A DNA stretch of 64,000 nucleotides from Larus michahellis. Its lineage: Eukaryota > Chordata > Aves > Charadriiformes > Laridae. Every line of letters begins with the position of its first letter. The first letter of the stretch is position 1. The position numbers were made by a program, and so were the translations under genes. Location: positions 62,537,142 to 62,601,141 of the forward strand of contig NC_133896.1 in the NCBI RefSeq assembly GCF_964199755.1, given 5' to 3'. The notes beneath the pieces are model-generated. The model saw only the letters and a program-made list of their open reading frames with translations, did not search any database and was not told where the DNA came from. This document shows positions 39,975-54,214 of this stretch, one piece after another.

Positions 39975-41010
39975 TTGGACTCTTAACATCTAATGGCAGT
40001 GAGTTCCACATTTTAGTTATGTTTGGGGGGGAAAATACTTATGTATTGTTGCTACTAAACTTATGCTAGCTGATACCTTTACTGAATTTTTTTAACCATT
40101 TATTCTGAAATGTCAGTTGATTTTTATTTCATCACATCTCTCCCACTCATGACTCTAGAAACCTCATTCTCATAGTCTCGCGTCTGTTATCTCTCCTCCA
40201 ATCTGAAGAATCTTATAATGGAGCCAGTCTGTACCTACACTTTTTCCTTAATCTTCTCTGTGACATCTCAATTTCTGTATTTTTTTGTGGGGTGACAATT
40301 ATAACTGTGCAGCACTTAAGATGAGATCACCATATTTGCATATAGTGTGGCATAATAACATGTTTCTTATTGTGTTCTCTATTCCTTTTCCTAGTGGTCT
40401 TTAGTATTCTGATTTGTGTACTGAGTTTACGTTTTGAATCATGGTGGATGTTATTTTCCAGTCTTTTTTTTTCCTGCGTTAATAGTAGCTGACTTAGAGC
40501 TTATTGTTGCTTCTGTAGGTAGGGTTGGTTTTCCTCCTTTCTATGCTTCGCGTTCATCAGTCTTCAATTTCACATAACATGGTGGAAACCCATGGTATTG
40601 GAACAGCCTTCTACAGCTCTTCAGTGTCAGTTTTCAGTTGGGACTTTTCTGAAACACTGTTGGCAAATGTTGTCAATTTATTCACCTCTCTGTTCCTGAC
40701 CGTGTTTTGAGGATATTAAGCATTGTAGCTGCACCACTACTGGAAATCTTTTTGCATTCTGAAGCTTTTAATTGGTTCCTGCTGACATCTTGATCTTACT
40801 CCGTAGTAGTTAAATTTAAGAGTTTTGATTTGGAGCCTTGTTAAAGGCTTTGAAAATCCAGTTAAAATTGTTTCAGGTGGATTAACATTGTGTACACACT
40901 GCTTTTCACAGAACTGTCACTGACATGTGAGATATGATTTACTTCTACAAAAATTATTTGTGAACCTCTGAGATTACAACCATTGAGTCTTTCACAGGTC
41001 ATTGTGCTTA
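39975..41010 (-). mobile_element. Ancient CR1 LINE copy, ~1 kb, minus strand
   Basis: Read on the + strand, this is the complement of an old sauropsid CR1 and keeps a long collinear series of family blocks: gagttccacattttagttatg (about 40,001), the ctctcctccaatctgaagaa block (40,193), gggtgacaattataactgtgcagc (40,291), ttcttattgtgttctctattcc (40,363), aaatgttgtcaatttattcacctc (40,664), ccttgttaaaggctttgaaaatcc (40,836) and tgatttacttctacaaaaat (40,936). These follow the order expected from the element's 3' region back through ORF2, up to the part encoding the reverse transcriptase core. The copy is heavily substituted with no open frame, so the insertion is much older than the other CR1 copies here. 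Confidence 0.7.
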
Positions 41011-41546
41011 GTCCATCTGTGCAAGGCAATTAGGTAGGAGGTCTAAGATAGAAATGCTGATGGATTACAGGGAGCTCAGTGTTTTGGAAAGGTACATTTA
41101 TCCTCTTGAAACTGTAAGCAACCTGAACAAGAGTAGTCTTTAAGTGGTGAAAGTTTTATTCAAAATGTAGGTCTTTTTTGAGGTACTCTCAGGATAAGCT
41201 TGGGAAGGAGGTTTATGCTTTTGTCTGCTACCAGTAAACCCCAACTCCAAGAATAGGCTATATGTTGTTGTTGTTTACCTAGCGCTTCAAGGCAAACGTA
41301 AAAGCAATACATGTCATGAGATTTAGCTTTAAAGTGTTTGGCTGCTATCAGTGGAGAGAAAAGTAGAGTTTTACTTGCTATTTTGGATTTCTTGGGGTTT
41401 AGCAACCCCAAGACAACAACAAATGTGTTATTTCTTGGTTTATGCTATACCTATTTGCATTCAGTTTGTAAGCAATCTGGAGTTACTTGTACCACTAGAA
41501 AAGGTCTATGTGAATGAAAATGTTTTCGGTTCTCTTTGGCCATGCA

Positions 41547-41563
41547 TGTGTGTGTGTGTGTGT
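41547..41563. repeat. (TG)n microsatellite
   Basis: An uninterrupted TG dinucleotide run of about eight units. It is likely to vary between individuals. Confidence 0.85.
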
Positions 41564-43184
41564 ACATCCGTGAAACAAAAGAAGTGAAGAAGCATTATGC
41601 TTAATATATGAGTTCTCGGGAGGCTGGGTGGAATCTAGTTGAAATTACTTAAAAGTGAATAGTTGTGTCTCAGGATACTGTGTATGTCTGAGCTCAGTAT
41701 AGACTGGAGTTAGTTTTCTCATGTTTCTCTGATATAAATGCTTATCATTGAACTTAAGAATTACATGGTAGCGCGCAACATTTCTCAAACTGATCTTAAT
41801 GCAAATATATTCATGCACACAGATTTATATATGCATACAGTTATATGTATGTATGTGATATTTATATGTACATACATGATGCATGTAAGTGGTATATTTT
41901 GCCAGTATTACTGCCTGATGCGCAGCAGGAAAAACCTGGAAAGTAAGAAATCGATACTTAGAAACCTATTTTGGGACCCATGAATTTAAGATCCCACAAA
42001 AAAAAAAAGCTGTGTCTACCCAAAATCCATACATCTTCAGCAAATCCTGGGGTTACAGCTTAAAATCAAACAGTGCTTAACTGTTTATCAGTTTTCCAGT
42101 CCACCCTTAAGCTGCTGATTTGATGTGGTTCATCAGGTTACTCGTAAGTTGTGGATGTTTGTGAGATCATTCTCTTAAAAATGTTTTTCTTTTTAAATAA
42201 TTTTCTGCAGCTTTTGAGTGTGCTCTTGATCTAGGAAACCAGTTAATCTCAGATAGGCAGCATATGTGCATACATAACATCAAAATATTGGCAAGTAATG
42301 CTGAGGAGGTATCTGGAAGGAGTGAAGCCATGATTTATTGTCTGTTCCAGAATGACATGCACAACTTTGCATCAGTATTATGTACATTGTTTTTGGATAT
42401 AGGTGGTTTTCCCATGCTACAGTGGGCTTGCTTATTCACATATAGCTGGAAGTTAGCAAACAAAAGTTGTGGTGTCTGAGAAGACTAGGTGCAGGAGGGA
42501 AGGCAAGTAGGCGCAAGATATCGTCTCCAAGCAGCTAGAGATGTGCCAGAGATGAAGACAGTATGCAAACCATTTTTTAAACTGTGAAAGTCATTATAAG
42601 TAGTCGTTATAAGTGTCTTAATCGTGAAGGCACCTGAATCGTGAAGGTTGCTGAAAAGACTGAATAGTTTCATTGTCAAGGCCATTCATTAATAGGGTCA
42701 TGTATAATAAACTTAATTGTTACCTTCACCAATTCTTGCTTATTACCAGAAGGATGGGTAGAGTAGCATAAATGGCGGCTATCTCTTATCTTAAAATCCA
42801 CGGAGGGAGGCTATGTTCAGGGGCATATAATTTCTTTACAAACCATACACAACTTCCCAACTGATGTTTACAATACTTGCAGATGACAGCAGGCTGATAA
42901 GCCATGCAGCTGGCTAAGTAAGGCATTTATTTCAGTTGAGGCTTTTAAATTATATCTGAGGATATAGTTTGTGGGTTGATACTGAGTAGTGACCTAAAAC
43001 TGGGAATTTGCTGTTTTCCTTGGGAGGACTTGATGAAATACAAAACTCTCTGGAGATTCCTGTTTTTCTTGCCACATTTGCTAATCGAGAAGATTGTTGT
43101 TTTCTTTTAAGATGCCAGACGGTTGCTTTTCCTGTGAAGTCTTTTTATTTGTAACAATTTGTAACCACAAAAAGTGGTTGTCTA

Positions 43185-43228
43185 AGGTACTTACAGTTCA
43201 GGTTCAGAATTCAGGACTGTAAGTACCT
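43185..43228. repeat. Perfect inverted repeat, 13-bp arms
   Basis: The left arm 43,185-43,197 (aggtacttacagt) is the exact reverse complement of the right arm 43,216-43,228 (actgtaagtacct), with an 18-nt loop. A transcript of this intron could fold into a short hairpin. The arms are shorter than in a typical microRNA precursor. Confidence 0.9.
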
Positions 43229-46200
43229 GTCTGGACTTAGAGAAATCATCATGGCTTATCTATATCTGTATGACAAAAAGAACTAAGTGATTATTTGCCT
43301 CTAGTGTGTGCCTCCCGAGATTTCCCAGTTAAAATCTATAGAAGATTTTTTGCATTGTGGTGTTCACTATTGTTTCTCTTGTAAATAGCAGTGAGTGTTA
43401 TCTCATACAGGAACAGCTGAATGTTTGTATAGCGTCAATATCTGTGCAATTCTGATCCTTAATGGTATCAGTAAGGAGATAATGAGTACATCTGTGAGAC
43501 TTTTAACTAAAGATTGACAGCTTTAGTAATACAACAGAAAAGGTACTTAAACTTCTGAAAAAGGACAATTTGATTTCAAAACCTTCAGTCCTTCAACAGT
43601 GACGAGATGATCTTTTCAACAATTCATTTAAAGCTTTGTGCTTAATGCTGATATCTATGTAGGGATACTACATGCATGATAAGGTATGAAAGATTTTTCC
43701 TATTCCAGCTCATACTTGGATAATGGAGAAGACATGGAGTGGAAAACACTTGACACAGTGAGTTCATTACAAATCTTGACTTGCAATACACTGACAATTG
43801 TTTTCTGAAAATAATTTGCATATTGAACATGCTTTTGATTGCAAATTTGGATGTTTTTCAGTATCTCACCATTCATGTACAGCTTTTCAGGTGACTTGTC
43901 TGCATAAAACTCAAGTTTTAGTCTCTGGCAACTTACATAATACACAGAAGAAAGCAGAATGATCCAGACAAAATGTCCTCAAACTATCAGAGGTACCCTG
44001 TTGTTCTGTCTTCAAGGCCTTGCTCATACAGAGTTGTGAATTGTGACAAAGAATATCATCCATTTACTAGAAGCAAGATTAATTTAGTAGTACCTTTTGT
44101 CATTGTTTTTTTTCCAGTTTCCACATAGCAGTCAAATGGAGCCTTCAGATTCTGGTGTGAGAAGTTAGTACCTGAAGATATTTTTCATGTGTGTTCTGGC
44201 TGCCTGAAGTAAGAGGGATGTTAGGGCACAGTACCTATTTAAACTACGTATCTGAAATTTTAAATTGTCCAGTGGTATCTTTAATGGAACAGAGGATTCT
44301 ATGGGTGGTTTGTGGGAGCAGTTGATACTGGAAGAATGGTGTACCCATCTTCAACTCTTGCAGTCTGTCACTCTGGTTCATGGGTGCGTTCATTGTCAGT
44401 GGTAAAGTCAACATATACAGTATGTGGTTAAACTGCTCTGAATGGGATTTATTTCTGGAAGTGTTATGTGTTTTGGTGTTTTTGTTGTTTTTTTTTTTTT
44501 TTTTTGAAAATAACATGACTGTATTGACCATCTTCTCTTGAGGTGAAACCAAGTCCTGTGGTTGTCAAGGGTAATAGACAATGACTGGTTTTGTAGGAGA
44601 TACAAAACTTATGTGAGCATTGCCCATCAGAAACTATAACATGTCTGTATACTTGTTAGCTGTATTTACTTCCCTAGTTTTTGAAAATCTTAAGAAACTA
44701 ATGTTCCTTGCCCCTCCTCCTATCTCCTCCCACCACCCCCTTACCTTCAGCCCCCGGTCTTTCTGTGGAAGTATTACATTAGGTTTATAAAGAATAAACT
44801 TGTCAAATGTGTTCATCCTAGTTGTAAAGTCCTTTTTAAAGTAATATTTTTAATTGTCTATTTGTATCTAGGATACTGAGAATTCCATTTGGCTCAGGTG
44901 GGATGACTTTTTGTAAAATAACAGCTAAGCAGGGTGCTTGCACCATATAAACGTTCCTCTGTTTCATGATGAAAATACCTACCAGCAGAAAGGTATCATG
45001 CTGGGATCTCTTTGACTATCCCTGGGTGCGTAAAAATCCTACTACGTTAGGTTAATTTTCCATTGATATTAATGAACTTTTTTGTTATTTCAGCTGTGAA
45101 TGAGTTCACTGGTTCTGTAAAAGTATTGTGAGACTTACTAGGGCTATGATTATTGCTGTTTTATTGGGCAGCAAAACGTAATTTCAATGTTACCTAAAGC
45201 ATTGGATTTACAATTGAGCTTCTGTAGAGGTATCATTCCACTTATTTTCCAAATTGCACTGTTGATGACAGTGACCTCAGTGAGACGGATTAGCACCCTG
45301 GTAAAATCTTTGCCTGAGAGCGGTGTTGTGGGTGGCTTGACCTCAGTTTAGTGTATCTTCACTTGAACTCTTCAGTACCACTTCCTGAGGTTGTGAGAGG
45401 CTTTGCTGTCCTAAAAAAACCAAAACAAAACTGAGTTTTGTTTCTTCAGTATTAAAACTACAGTTAAATTTCTCTAGAGCGCCTCAGCGCTTGTAGGAAA
45501 ATTACTGCTATTTTATTGGGGAGGAGGGGAGCAAACAAAATGGCACTAAGGAGAAGGTTTGTGGAAAGAGTGTTGGTTCTTATATTTTACCATGTAATAA
45601 ATAATATATACTATACAATAATTATCATGTTTTGTTTTTCTTTTGTAACCCCTGAGCAAAGAGAAAGGAAAGATTTCCCAGCTGTATTAAGTAATGTAAG
45701 TTCCGTATCTATATCGGTGTGTATCGTTAATATAGGAGATACGTAACTGAGAACTGTATTTAAGTAGTGTGACACTTGCTTCTCTCTCATAGCAAGTAAC
45801 TTCTGTTAGAGCTGATAGGATTATTTACATAAATAATGACTGCAGAATTGGGATCAAAAATAGTTACGCGTTGATGGAAATCTGTTTCATTAGGTTGCTT
45901 GCTTAGCTTATGGAATGTAACTGAAGAAATCCCCATACATTCCAGGTTATCCGGCTTTATTGTGCTCTGCTGTAAGTTCTCTGAAAACTTTATTGTACTA
46001 GCAGTCTGGTAATATACTTCACTCACTACCTACTCTTGGAAACAAGTCATTGTATCTATATATGTAATTAACTTGGATATAGTAACCTCCTTAGGGAAGA
46101 CAAGATGAAGCATGCTGCAGAAGTCTGTTGCTTGTATTCACTGATACCTACCTAATACCTATGTGTAAATAGAGGAAAATCCAGAACAGCAGTGATGATG

Positions 46201-49200
46201 CCAAAAGGCTGTGAGTAAAGCAGTTTTACAAGCATTGTAATGATGCTGAGAACACGCAGACCTGCAGTAGCTGGTCAAGTCTTGCAAAGTGCATAAGCGT
46301 TTGCGCTTCTCTATGCGTGCTTGGCTTTCTAAATGGCCTTTTTCTTTTGTCCATGAGTAGTAGTCACCCAGACTTTTCCAAGGTCCCAGACATTAGGTGC
46401 CTCCTTGCACTATCTCTTGGTCTCACAGGGCACACACGCGGCGGGCTGCCATAGTTAGTAGCTGTGAAGGCCGTGCATAACTCCTGCTGGCTAGGCAAAG
46501 CTGCTCCTTCCAGAATGGCCTGGGATTATAAACCACCAAATTTTGGAAGAACTGAATTGTGCTCGTATAAGGCTGTGTCTTGACTTGTGAAGGCTTAAAA
46601 ATCTATCTGGTGCACTGGTCACCCAACTGTTGCTTACTGTATGCAGAGGTTCATGTATCTTTTGGCAAAGTGTCCGGTGTTGGCTGCTGTTAGAGCCTGA
46701 AAAGCATGCTGCGTTGTGTCCTTGTACAGTCGAGAGCACCAGTATCTGCATCCCCTAGAAAGTTAAATAAAGAAGATACTAATTGTAAAAAGCCTTACTG
46801 CGAGTTTATTTGCTGATTAGTAGAGCAAATAGATTAAGCGTGTCACAGATTTGTAATATGTTAATTCTGAAAGATCATATATTTTCTTTAGCAAATGTTG
46901 AGGCTGGAGGTGATGTGGGGATTCCGAACTGTTGCCTGATAGTGTTCCTGATGGCTACCTTGCTGGTATCGAAAGCTCAGCTATGACAGTCTGTACTTAC
47001 ACATAAAATGTTGTTGATCGATTATTATTTTTTTATAATCAGATGTTTTCTACTGTGGCTCGGAGTCAACAGATAGTTCATGTGTTTTGTAGTACTGAAC
47101 CTTTCAAAGTCTTGTGGCTTCATGAGTTATCGTGTGTCGATGAACCTGGGGCAGTGTGTGGGGGTGTGTGTTGGCAAGTGCAGACTAATTTGACTTGGCT
47201 TTAATTTAGTCCTTTTTATGTGCAGACTAAATTGTATATTACATAGCTGGTGTGAACTGTTTGCACTCAGTTATGCAAATCAATGGATACTTAGTAAGAC
47301 CTGGTGACTGAGTCATCAATAAAACCAGTTAATGTTTCAATCAAAATATTTTGATGTTGATACAGGTGTATTTGAAAGAACATAACGCACTGGCTCTGAC
47401 TTTTGGTATAAATCAGTGTATCTGAATGATGGGATAGCATAAGCAATTTCAAGGTATCATTTCTGTGAAATACCACAGCCTCTGGAAATGTACTTTCCAG
47501 CTTGTGGAGAGGAGGAGGAAGGGGACCGTGCCTGGCTAAAAGCAATGTAAAAGAAATGACAACTGTTGTGTGTAAAGGGGTGAGTGGAATAATTTTGCTT
47601 TCAACTCTATCCTAAAGCTTTTGAAAATAGGAAGCATATATCAATTTACATGAAGTATATGATTCTCTTTTTTAATTGAGATTTACTTGTAAATTACTTA
47701 GTGACCCATGTCATTTTAGTCCAATGTTCAGAATTCTCTTTGCATTTAAGATGGAACCTAAGAACTGTTAATGGCCTCCTCATCATACATGGTCTCTCAA
47801 GGTCTCACATAAGTTCCTCAATCAGTCACTATATTTAATCTAAAATTTCCTAACTTTTAGCAGAATTATTAAAGAAATAGGTTATTCTGAATTTTGGAGA
47901 ATGGTAGTTCGTGTTGCTTTGTTCAGTACATTATGCTACTGTTAGGGAAACTTCAAAAGGGACACGTATGTGTGCTGCAGAGCTAGCAGATTGTGTGAAG
48001 TACGGGATACAGCCTGCTTACAGACCTGTGCAGGTCTTGACCAGTGATGTTATTTTGGTTATCTAACATAATAAGTACTATACAAGCTGTGCTGTAAGCA
48101 AAAACCTGTTTGCATAATAGGCTGAAATGCTGTGCTGGAAAGTCAACAATTACAAATCAGATTGAACAGGAAATGTTACCAGAATGTATCAGAGAAAGTA
48201 AGAAACCCTTCTGTATTAGTATTTTGTGAAATAGATATAAATATGATGTAAAAGTGAAGACAGAAAATGCAGGACTCTTTAAATGTGTAAAAAGCTAAAA
48301 CCAGAAAGGGTTATTAAAAGCCGTTCCCTCTGCGTATCCAAGCTAGGGAGTTTAAGAGATGCAAGGGACAACTGGCGTATGGTAGGGCAGTATAAACCAC
48401 CAAGTTATCCTCCTTGTGGTCTAGAAAGAGAGTAGGTTTTTAATGTCACAGTGCAAAATTGAAGTATAGTTAGATTATATGCAAAATTATATATTGTGTA
48501 AAAAAAAAAAAAAAATCATGTTTGTGTACAGGGGAAGCCTTTTGAAGCTTTGCTTCCATCTACTATTTGAAAATGGTTTCCTAGGGTCCTCACAATCCCT
48601 GAGCAGTAAAAATAAGCAATAATGGATGTGGCAGAATAGGACTATTGTAGAGATCCTGAAGATTTCAACACCTGCCCTTTTTTATATATAAAAATTGCTA
48701 ATAGCAGTCTTTAAACTATGTTTTTCTTTACGAAGCAGACATGGTATTATGTCACTTTAACATGAGTCATCTGCGTAAATCTGACTGATTTTTAGTCTGT
48801 AGACTGCATGTTGATACAGTAGAGTTTTCATTTTAGCGTTTCATAGACTTTTTACAAAGGAGCAATTCAAGGCTGAGTAGTGGCTGTCTGCTTTAATGGA
48901 ATGCGTCAGTTAAGGCAATTTCCTGTTGTACGAAGAGAAACCTTAAGTAGATTTACTGAAGTGACAGGAGATGTACGCAAAAAGCAAATTATTTAGTAGT
49001 TTGGAACAAAACATTATGTTGCTTTGGAAGATTTGACTGAGTGACATGTTACATAACAGGTAATTCTGTAGGGTATTAAATATGTCAGTTTTGGGCAAAT
49101 TATAAACACAAAAGCAGTTTTCTTGTGCCTCTTACACATTCGATGATCAGGCATATCAGACAAGACTCTTGACACTGCATTGTCCCGTTCCTGTCCAATT

Positions 49201-50414
49201 TCCCCTTTTGATGGGAATGGAGAAGCAAGGCACTGTGATAAAAAGTGCAGCCTTCTAGGTGGTACTTTAATATCTCTGTCTCCATTCTTCATGAGTTGGC
49301 GGCAATAACAGGCCCTTTTAATGGCAGGCCTGTTTACAGCTTCAGCTGTCACAGCACTAGGTTGCTTTTGAACTAGGCTTTTGTTACTTTTTTTACTCCT
49401 GTGAAAGGGTGTTGCGTTAACTTAATTCCAGTGCGGTAATTTCAGGGATTTGGTTTTTAAATAAAATGACTAAATGCCATGTGTATGGCTTGGCTAAACA
49501 GCAACTAGTCATTTGCAAAACTTGATGGGTTTTAAACACCGAAGTTGTGGGGAGTTTCCTTCATGTACTACGAGTCATAAGCAAGAGCGGTCCATTGAAA
49601 TAGAAAGATGGGGTGGAACAGGGAAAGTATCCGTGGCTTTTGGCTGGCTTCAGGGAGTTAGTTGCAGCACAACAGTCCATTTATAAAAGTAAAATGAACA
49701 AACAAGCAGTAAAAGATGTTGTGGGGATAAAAGCATCACAGTAACCTACAGTTGAAACAGGGTACGTGTACTGGTGGAATGCACAGGATGTGAGACATCT
49801 TTTGCCACTTCTGTTTGTTTAAATCTTAGCTAGAAAGTTAAAGCTCTCGTTTGTTCTTGCATGTCCAAAGATTTGCCAAATGTTAACATTTTGAAGTGAA
49901 TGGAAAACTTGAGTTTGAGAGAATTTGTCAAAAGGTGTTTTCTGTTTTTTTGGTTTTTTTTGTTTTTTTTTTTTTTTTAATAGGAAAAGATTACTTCAGG
50001 GGTAAACACTGTGCTATTTATTCCTGTTTTTTCATAAAGATCCACTGCAGTGTGACTGCTCAGAGGTAATTTTGCGGTCATCTGTTATAAATCATTTTTG
50101 TTTGAGAATTACTTCACTGTGTATGGCATGAATTTCTTTAACTGAAAAAGTGACTAGCTTCATCTTCCCCTTCCTTTTGTGTAACTTTGAGCCACTAGCA
50201 TTGTATTTAGTATAGGTGTATGAAAGATGCATGCTATAGCATTGTCCTCGCACAGCTTTCCTCTTTTCAAGGAAACCTAGTATTTAAAAAAAAAAAAATT
50301 AAACACAGATATTTGTTCACTGTGAACTATTTTTTTATCATTGTATCTTTTATTATGCAAACACAAAACAGAGGATGGTGCTAGCCTTTGAGATCAAAGG
50401 CACAGAAGGTTATC

Positions 50415-50979
50415 AGTCTCCCAGGCTGTGTTAAGAAGGAAAGTTGCCAGCAGGTCAAGAGACGTGCTCCTTCCCTTCTACTGAGTACTTGTGAGCACAC
50501 ACCTGGAGTACGAGGTCTAGTTCTGGGCTCCCTAATACAAAACAGGTATGGACATACTGGACAAAGGGCTGCTAAGATCATGAAAGGACTGGAGCATCTC
50601 TCTAGCCTGAGAGTGCTGGGGACTGTTCAGTTTGGAGGGCTTAAGAAGGTTTGGGGGATCTCATCAGTGTAGATAAAAAAAACCTGGAGTGAGGGTGCAA
50701 AGAAGATGGAGCCAACCTCTTTTCCGTGGTGCCCCGTGACAGGACTGGAGGCAATGGGCACAAACCGAAACACAGAAGGTTCCCTCTGAACATCAGGAAA
50801 CACCTTTTTGCTGTGAGGGTGATAAAGCACTGGCACAGATTGCCTAGGGAAATTGTGGATGTATTCAAAATCCTTGGACGTATTCTAAAGCCTATGGACC
50901 TATGCAACCTGCTTGAGCAGGAGATTTGGACAGGATGGCACCAGAGGTCACTTCCAACCTGAGCCATTCTGTGATTACA
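50415..50979 (+). mobile_element. CR1 LINE, 3' part
   Basis: This is a 5'-truncated CR1 in + orientation. Recognisable blocks are: cctggagtacgaggtctagt followed by tctgggctcc (the PHLEY..WAP region), atgaaaggactggagcatct, the '[18 protein letters not shown]' coding block (50,750-50,806), and 'cactggcacagattgcctag' (HWHRLPRE). The tail ggcaccagaggtcacttcca ends in ccattctgtgattacag, a decayed version of the terminal octamers. The frame is broken by stops and by a shift near the poly-A patch at 50,676-50,683. It is more diverged than the copy at 14,728. Confidence 0.92.
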
Positions 50980-53900
50980 GGAGTGCATTTTGTTGTCAGT
51001 TAAAGTGAACCATTAAAAGAGGAGAGATTTGTCATTCTGTTTGTGTTTGCTGCCATAAAGCAAATGCAGGCTTGGAGGAGTGGTACTTTTCCAAGAAGAT
51101 ACAGAAATCGTATCTTCTTTTTATCTACTCCTATTTTTAAAAGCTTGAAATTACTTTATTTGGCTTAATCTAAGATTATGCCTTGTGAAATGACGTTCCT
51201 TTTTAAAATGTGAATCTTATTTTTAGTGTGGGGTTCCAGTATGGAAAAGATTCACAACTCTTGATCTGAGAGCACCAAAGCAGGCCAAGTAAAACCAAGA
51301 GTGGGAGTTCAGAGTATGTAATGTACAATGCATGTAACCTGCCCTGTTCCTTTAGAGCGCTGGAGGGGTTGGGGTGATTGTACAGACAGTCCTACAGGGA
51401 GTTAAGAAGGCAAAGGAGTATTTTAGTTAAAAAATTCTGGAAATGTTGAGATGTATGGTACTCCTTGATTATTTTTTGTGTGTGTCATGTTTTTCTTGTG
51501 AGATGTGCATTGTAAGGTAAAGCTGCTGCTTCGGTTAAAACTGGGGAAGGGAGCATACGAGTGCTTGTTTTTCGGTCCGATCAGCATTATTTTGACTTCA
51601 GCTCTCTGGAAGATAAGTAGTGAACTATCTGCACTATTACTTGCTCGGTTTTATGACTATATGAAGAAAAAAGAGAATTGTCATGTTAGTGGGTTTTTTT
51701 TCCCCCTTTGCTGTGACATGGAAGCTCAAGAAAGGGAAAAGGAACACAGATATTTTTGACCTGATCTAGTGCATAAAAGTGTTTTGTCTGTGTCGTCCTG
51801 TCCCCCCCTGCCCTTCTTTGCCTGCTTTTCCTCTTAATAAATTTCTCTGACAGTCTAGAAACATATTGAAACCTGAGCTACAGTGAGTTCTAGTTATTTA
51901 CTATGTGTAGTCTGAATAAATGCAAACTATATTTAGCATTAATAGAGCGCAGTGAACAGCATGCTGTTAAGATCGCTAGTAGGTCATGCCTCCGTGCCTG
52001 GAGCAATGTATTTCATCGTTCCTGGTGCGAGTTTAGAACAACTTTGGGTCTCTGAATATACCTGCTGAGTATCTGTTCTGCATCAGGGTGTCACCTGCCT
52101 CTAAAAAGTAATTACTAAAACATCTTCTTATTAACAACATGGGAAAAATAAAATGGTCATGAACCCAAACCCTGGTAAAAACTTCTGTAGAAAACAGACT
52201 GAGGATCCATTCTGTAAATGGTGACTAGTAAAATGGGCTAAAATACGTATGAAGCCTTTTCTACTGTTACTATATTATGGTTGCAGGAAGACTAATGCAG
52301 TTACCCTAACATGTAGGGAAAGCTAAGGGAAACTGTCTTTTGGCTTTATATAGCAGCCGGTACTGTGAAACTGTAACTTGCTGCTGGTCTGGCTATTGCT
52401 TGAGAGGTTAATTGAGATATTGCTTAATATAACATAAATATTTCAGAGGTAGGCAGGGGATTCTTAGGGCTCTCTATTCAGCTACAATTCCCAGTAGTGC
52501 CTCTTACATTCTTGTGGCTATCTAAATGTGTCATCTCAAACTCTGCCAGAAACTTCAACTAAACAAAAATCAGTTTTGTTTCTTTTGACATACGTGTTTA
52601 TATTAACTATACTATTGCTTCTGTAAATTAGTCCAAGTTGTTTTTTTAACACTAAAATTTCTCAATTAAAAAAAAAGACGATGCATTTTCTTTTTCATAA
52701 TTATATCATGATTTATGGTAACTTGAATGGTGAGGAGGAAGAACGCTGCTGTTGCATGACTAAGGCTTGAATGATGTATAGGGCTCAGCCGTTAATTTTA
52801 TAAATGCTTCAAGACTGTTTTAAAAATGTTCATAAACTTGGTCTTTTTCAGCCAGTTTGCTCCTCTTTAAAGATGGAGGCTTTAAAGCCTCCTCCAAAAA
52901 AGAATCTGCAATAATGAATTTATTGAAACAATTTTCCAGCATCTGTCATGGCTTTTATAATTGAAGGCATTCTTACTGTTTGGATTTTTATGTGCACTTA
53001 GTTGTGTAACTTCAGTAATGGCTAGTTTCTTCTTTAGAGGTCTCCTTCCAATGTCCATATCCTAGATGTACCATGGCTTTGCCTGTAATCTCTATAGTGG
53101 ACATACAATTCTCCTGTAAATATACAGATGCCGAAGGGTTGAAGGCCTGCATTTTTATGTACCTCCAAACGATTAAGTGTCACTTTTTCAATTGTGAGTT
53201 AAAGTTTATCACAGTAATATGAATAAATGCCTTGATCCAGAAAGGCAAGTATGCTGTCTCCCTTCTTCATTCTAAGAGAGCCCCCCTCTCAAGCACTTTT
53301 TTGAGTAGGAAGATATATCAACAGGTCTCTGCAGTACAAGTTTTCTGAATGAAGAACTGCACTTGTCTATTCGTGATTTTTCTTGGAGGTGCGTTATTTA
53401 AATAGAAGCTTGCACTTGCATCATGGAACAATGAAATAAACTTTAAAACAACTACCGTATTGTTAATTGTAAAATAACATGCATTTAACTTTGGCTTTTC
53501 CATTGTTCCATAAACATTGTTATTAATATACAATTTGCTTCCTAGTTATCTGCAGTATAGTAGGGACAGAAAATGCCCTCATGCATCATATTGCTGATGG
53601 GAACTTGGCCTCATGTGATGGAAGGGAGAGAGTAGTACTGTTCAAGGCCCCTTATTTTCCATAGCTTTGATATTTAGGTTTTCAACTGGAAATGCTAATT
53701 GAAAGGACACAAAAAGATTGTGGATAGCAGTCACCAGCCCTCTAGGAACTGAACTGAGATGGTATGATGGGACATCAATGTAGTATCATAGTGTCTTTCT
53801 GTCACTCTGTTCCCTGCCTGCCTTCTGTTGCCCATCCTGAGCAATACCTGGAGGTGTGAGCCTACAAAGTTGTTGCAGTAGGAGGCTTCTGTATATGTTA

Positions 53901-54214
53901 CACGGGAGGGTGAAATGAGCTAAAAATGTGCTGCAGTACTGCCACAAGTATGGTCCCACTTGGTCCTAAATTGCAGTAGGCTCTTCATCATGGTGGTATT
54001 CTTGAGAGCTTTTGAATGTAAACACTACTGTGTTTGAAAATGATGGTTACAGCTTGAGGGAGCACTATATCTATACCCAGTACTACTAGTTCACCAGTAA
54101 CTCTTCAGAGACCTTGGATCACACCTAACTCTAGGTGATCAGTAAGCAGCCTAGTCTTCTTCAGAATCAACCTAAAGCTGCATTCAAAATTAAGCAATGC
54201 ATCTTGGTACCAAA
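50980..54214. other. Intronic stretch, no exon recognised
   Basis: AT-rich intron between two CR1 copies. No exon, RNA gene or further repeat can be supported. Confidence 0.45.

Larger units (their letters stand above)
41011..50414. other. Intronic stretch, no exon recognised
   Basis: AT-rich intron containing a (TG)n run at 41,547-41,563, TA/TG-rich sequence near 41,820-41,885, a perfect 13-bp-arm inverted repeat at 43,185-43,228, and homopolymer runs at about 44,489-44,505 (T), 48,500-48,515 (A) and 49,947-49,978 (T). No coding signature was found. Confidence 0.45.

Noticed and set aside
44244..44605. Lysine/asparagine-rich minus-strand frames over a T run
   Set aside because: They are an artefact of the poly-T tract (44,489-44,505) read as AAA codons on the other strand.
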